Below are positions 62,491-64,000 of a DNA stretch of 64,000 bases, piece by piece. The notes below the pieces were generated by a model. It was not told the origin of the DNA. It saw only the letters and a program-made list of their open reading frames with translations, and ran no database searches. Source of the stretch: Bacteriovoracaceae bacterium. GTDB taxonomy: Bacteria > Bdellovibrionota > Bacteriovoracia > Bacteriovoracales > Bacteriovoracaceae. The DNA lies in contig CANEUH010000003.1 in NCBI GenBank assembly GCA_947441615.1, positions 1-64,000 on the forward strand, written 5' to 3'. The translations under genes were made by a program, and so were the position numbers. Numbering within the stretch: the first letter of the stretch is position 1; every line of letters starts with the position of its first letter.

Positions 62491-63147
62491 TTGATTGGAT
62501 TTTAAAATTCTTTCCGCCATATCCCCAACGATGTAACCAATGGCATAAGGAGCAGAATCATGCTCCTTTGCTGAGGCATGATCAAATCCTAATTTATGAA
62601 CCCATTCATGAGCTAAATTTGCGGCAACATTTGAGGGTTGATAATTTTTAAAGAATCTCCAGTTGATATGAATTAAATTAGTTTCACCGCTGGTGTAACC
62701 AATAACTCTAGAAAATGGATTGTAGTAGAGCTTTAAATAATAATTCATCTCACCAGGAGTATTGGATTGTAAAATCTCGCGACCTTCCATAAAGGTTTGA
62801 TAAATTTCTTCGTTTGTTAATCCTTTGTTAGAAGCAAATTCTCGAAGACCAGATTGATTTTTAAAATTGATGACTCTATCTTTAAACTCATTTGAATTCA
62901 CAACTTTTTCAAGAAGTGTGAATGCGGTATTTAATTTTTTTAAGCTTTCTCCAGAAAAACCATCAATTTTCATACCCTTTACTGAAAGGTATCCCGCATG
63001 AACAGCTTCAGGAGTTAGATACTGAGCTTCACTTGGACTAAACCGGCCAGGGACGACTTCGTGGGGGTGACTGATCATTTTTTGGAATTTTAGATCCTGA
63101 ATATCGAGAGTGAAGAGAAGAGCCACTGAAAAAATCCATTTTTTCAC
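62479..63147 (-). CDS. Exported zinc-protease-like protein
   Basis: 222 residues. Signal peptide about 1-20. Near residue 185 ANLAHEWVHKLGFDHASAKEHDSAPYAIGY has H-E-x-x-H with H-D-S later, as in zincins that use a third His or Asp. Such small secreted zincins are common in predatory deltaproteobacteria. It overlaps the 3' end of the transglutaminase gene by 12 bases in convergent orientation. Confidence 0.65.
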   Translation of the reverse strand: MKKWIFSVALLFTLDIQDLKFQKMISHPHEVVPGRFSPSEAQYLTPEAVHAGYLSVKGMKIDGFSGESLKKLNTAFTLLEKVVNSNEFKDRVINFKNQSGLREFASNKGLTNEEIYQTFMEGREILQSNTPGEMNYYLKLYYNPFSRVIGYTSGETNLIHINWRFFKNYQPSNVAANLAHEWVHKLGFDHASAKEHDSAPYAIGYIVGDMAERILKSNQLIH

Positions 63148-63263
63148 TGAAGTCCTTTTAGTTGGTCCTACAGTTAATTTTAGGTCTTTTCAGGCATATC
63201 TCTATTGGGAAAAATATTCCTAGAGAGCTTTAAATAACGAAGAAATAATGAGAAAGAATCAGC

Positions 63264-64000
63264 ATGAAATTGGTCCTTATTCTTTTATTCACAACTCTCA
63301 CTGCCTGGGCCAAACCGATTGTCCTCATCAGTTACTTTGATGCTTTCAACAACGCTCCGTTTAATAATTCAGAAAAAGTCACTCAAGCCTTGGTTGAAAA
63401 ATTTAACGATCACCCAGAGTTAGATTTAAAAATATGTAGGCTCGTGACTGTTTTTGATAAATCTTTTTTTGAACTTCAAAACTGCATGAATGAATTAACT
63501 GAATCTCCAAAGTTAGTGATTGGTCTTGGAGAAACTGGGTGCAAACTCAAAGTCGAAACGATGGCGAGAAACTTAGATAACTCTCAAGGTCCTGATAACG
63601 AAGGAGTAGAAAGAAGAAACTCCTCTATCGAATTAAAAGGCCCCTCAGAAATTGGGTTCAATTATCCCCTCGCCTCTATGTATTGTGGCCTAAATCATTC
63701 GGAACAAAAGCTTCTTGAGATTTCAAACAATGCAGGAAGTTTTGTCTGTAATAATCTCGCTTACCAATTTTTATACACTTTCGAAGAGATTCCTTTTGGT
63801 TTTATTCATGTGCCGTCCCACACCTGTCGAGATCTTGATGTAAAAACAAATCTAAGTGTAGAAATATTAACTAAAATGATTTTAAAAGCTCTAGTGAGTC
63901 AAAAAGATGGAAGATTAAAAACGAGAAAAGTAGATCTTCAAACATTAAGAAGAAATTCCAGTGGTGATGAGTGCCGGAGTGACTTTTACAAAAGAACTAA
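63264..64000 (+). CDS. Exported pyroglutamyl-peptidase-like protein (C15), 3' end outside window
   Basis: At least 245 residues, open to the window edge. Signal peptide about 1-16 (TAWA). VLISYFDAFNNAPFNNSEKVTQAL corresponds to the V-T-G-F-x-P-F-x-G-x-x-x-N-P-S start of Pcp. GLGETGC holds the Glu region, RRNSSIELKG the loop, NAGSFVCNNLAYQFLY the catalytic Cys (about 161) and GFIHVPSH the His (about 183). Pyroglutamyl peptidases normally work in the cytosol; a signal peptide is unusual. Confidence 0.75.
   Translation, partial: MKLVLILLFTTLTAWAKPIVLISYFDAFNNAPFNNSEKVTQALVEKFNDHPELDLKICRLVTVFDKSFFELQNCMNELTESPKLVIGLGETGCKLKVETMARNLDNSQGPDNEGVERRNSSIELKGPSEIGFNYPLASMYCGLNHSEQKLLEISNNAGSFVCNNLAYQFLYTFEEIPFGFIHVPSHTCRDLDVKTNLSVEILTKMILKALVSQKDGRLKTRKVDLQTLRRNSSGDECRSDFYKRT

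Overview
The window is AT-rich, densely coded DNA. It resembles a Gram-negative, probably predatory bacterium of the Bdellovibrionota (Bacteriovorax/Halobacteriovorax/Peredibacter type). This is an inference from gene content: many lipoproteins and outer-membrane barrels, secreted proteases, several peptidoglycan-active enzymes, two-component sensors, and housekeeping genes (mutM, thyA, folA, ftsH, folP, tilS, an elongator tRNA-Met). No rRNA is present to confirm it.

Region 1 (1-2500): four small secreted proteins of unknown function in two divergent pairs.

Region 2 (2550-21105): an accessory island built at the 5' end of mutM. Copies of the first mutM codons (M-P-E-L-P-E/D) occur at 2716, 5056 and 7530 and again at mutM itself (21105), splitting the island into three tandem units. 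Unit A carries a DUF6973 protein, a metallophosphoesterase and a BrnT/BrnA-type toxin-antitoxin pair. Unit B carries a HigB/HigA-type pair followed by an XRE gene fused to a broken histidine kinase. Unit C (13.6 kb) carries a complete diversity-generating retroelement (DGR), a sensor-kinase operon with a 5'-truncated receptor gene, a remnant of a type IV secretion/conjugation operon, SSB, an excisionase and a tyrosine integrase directly before mutM. The insertion appears to have changed the mutM start codon to ATT.

The DGR is the most striking system. It consists of a variable lipoprotein with a C-type-lectin-like C-terminus (10783-11952), an Avd-type accessory protein (10322-10696), a template repeat (9127-9255) and a reverse transcriptase (7941-9272). 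Template and variable repeats differ at 19 of 129 positions, and all 19 are adenines in the template sense strand. A toxin-antitoxin pair has been inserted between avd and the template repeat, bracketed by a duplicated avd 3' end.

Region 3 (21105-34650): mutM, an M1-like metallopeptidase, an envelope protein, a large lipoprotein with about ten choice-of-anchor-D-like repeats, a TPR/outer-membrane-barrel protein paired with a FecR-domain protein, and a second very large lipoprotein with short tandem repeats.

Region 4 (34650-51510): mainly core genes. These are thyA-folA, a NamZ-type muramidase, a branched-chain-amino-acid-type binding lipoprotein, an alanine/glycine:sodium symporter, secreted S8 and S1 proteases, tilS-ftsH-folP, tRNA-Met, and an OmpR-type regulator with its kinase.

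Region 5 (51770-64000): a three-gene operon (a fused circularly permuted ATP-grasp/HExxH protein, a large membrane protein, an outer-membrane barrel), then secreted L,D-transpeptidase, transglutaminase, zinc-protease-like and pyroglutamyl-peptidase-like proteins. Together these suggest a repertoire for remodelling or digesting cell walls and proteins.
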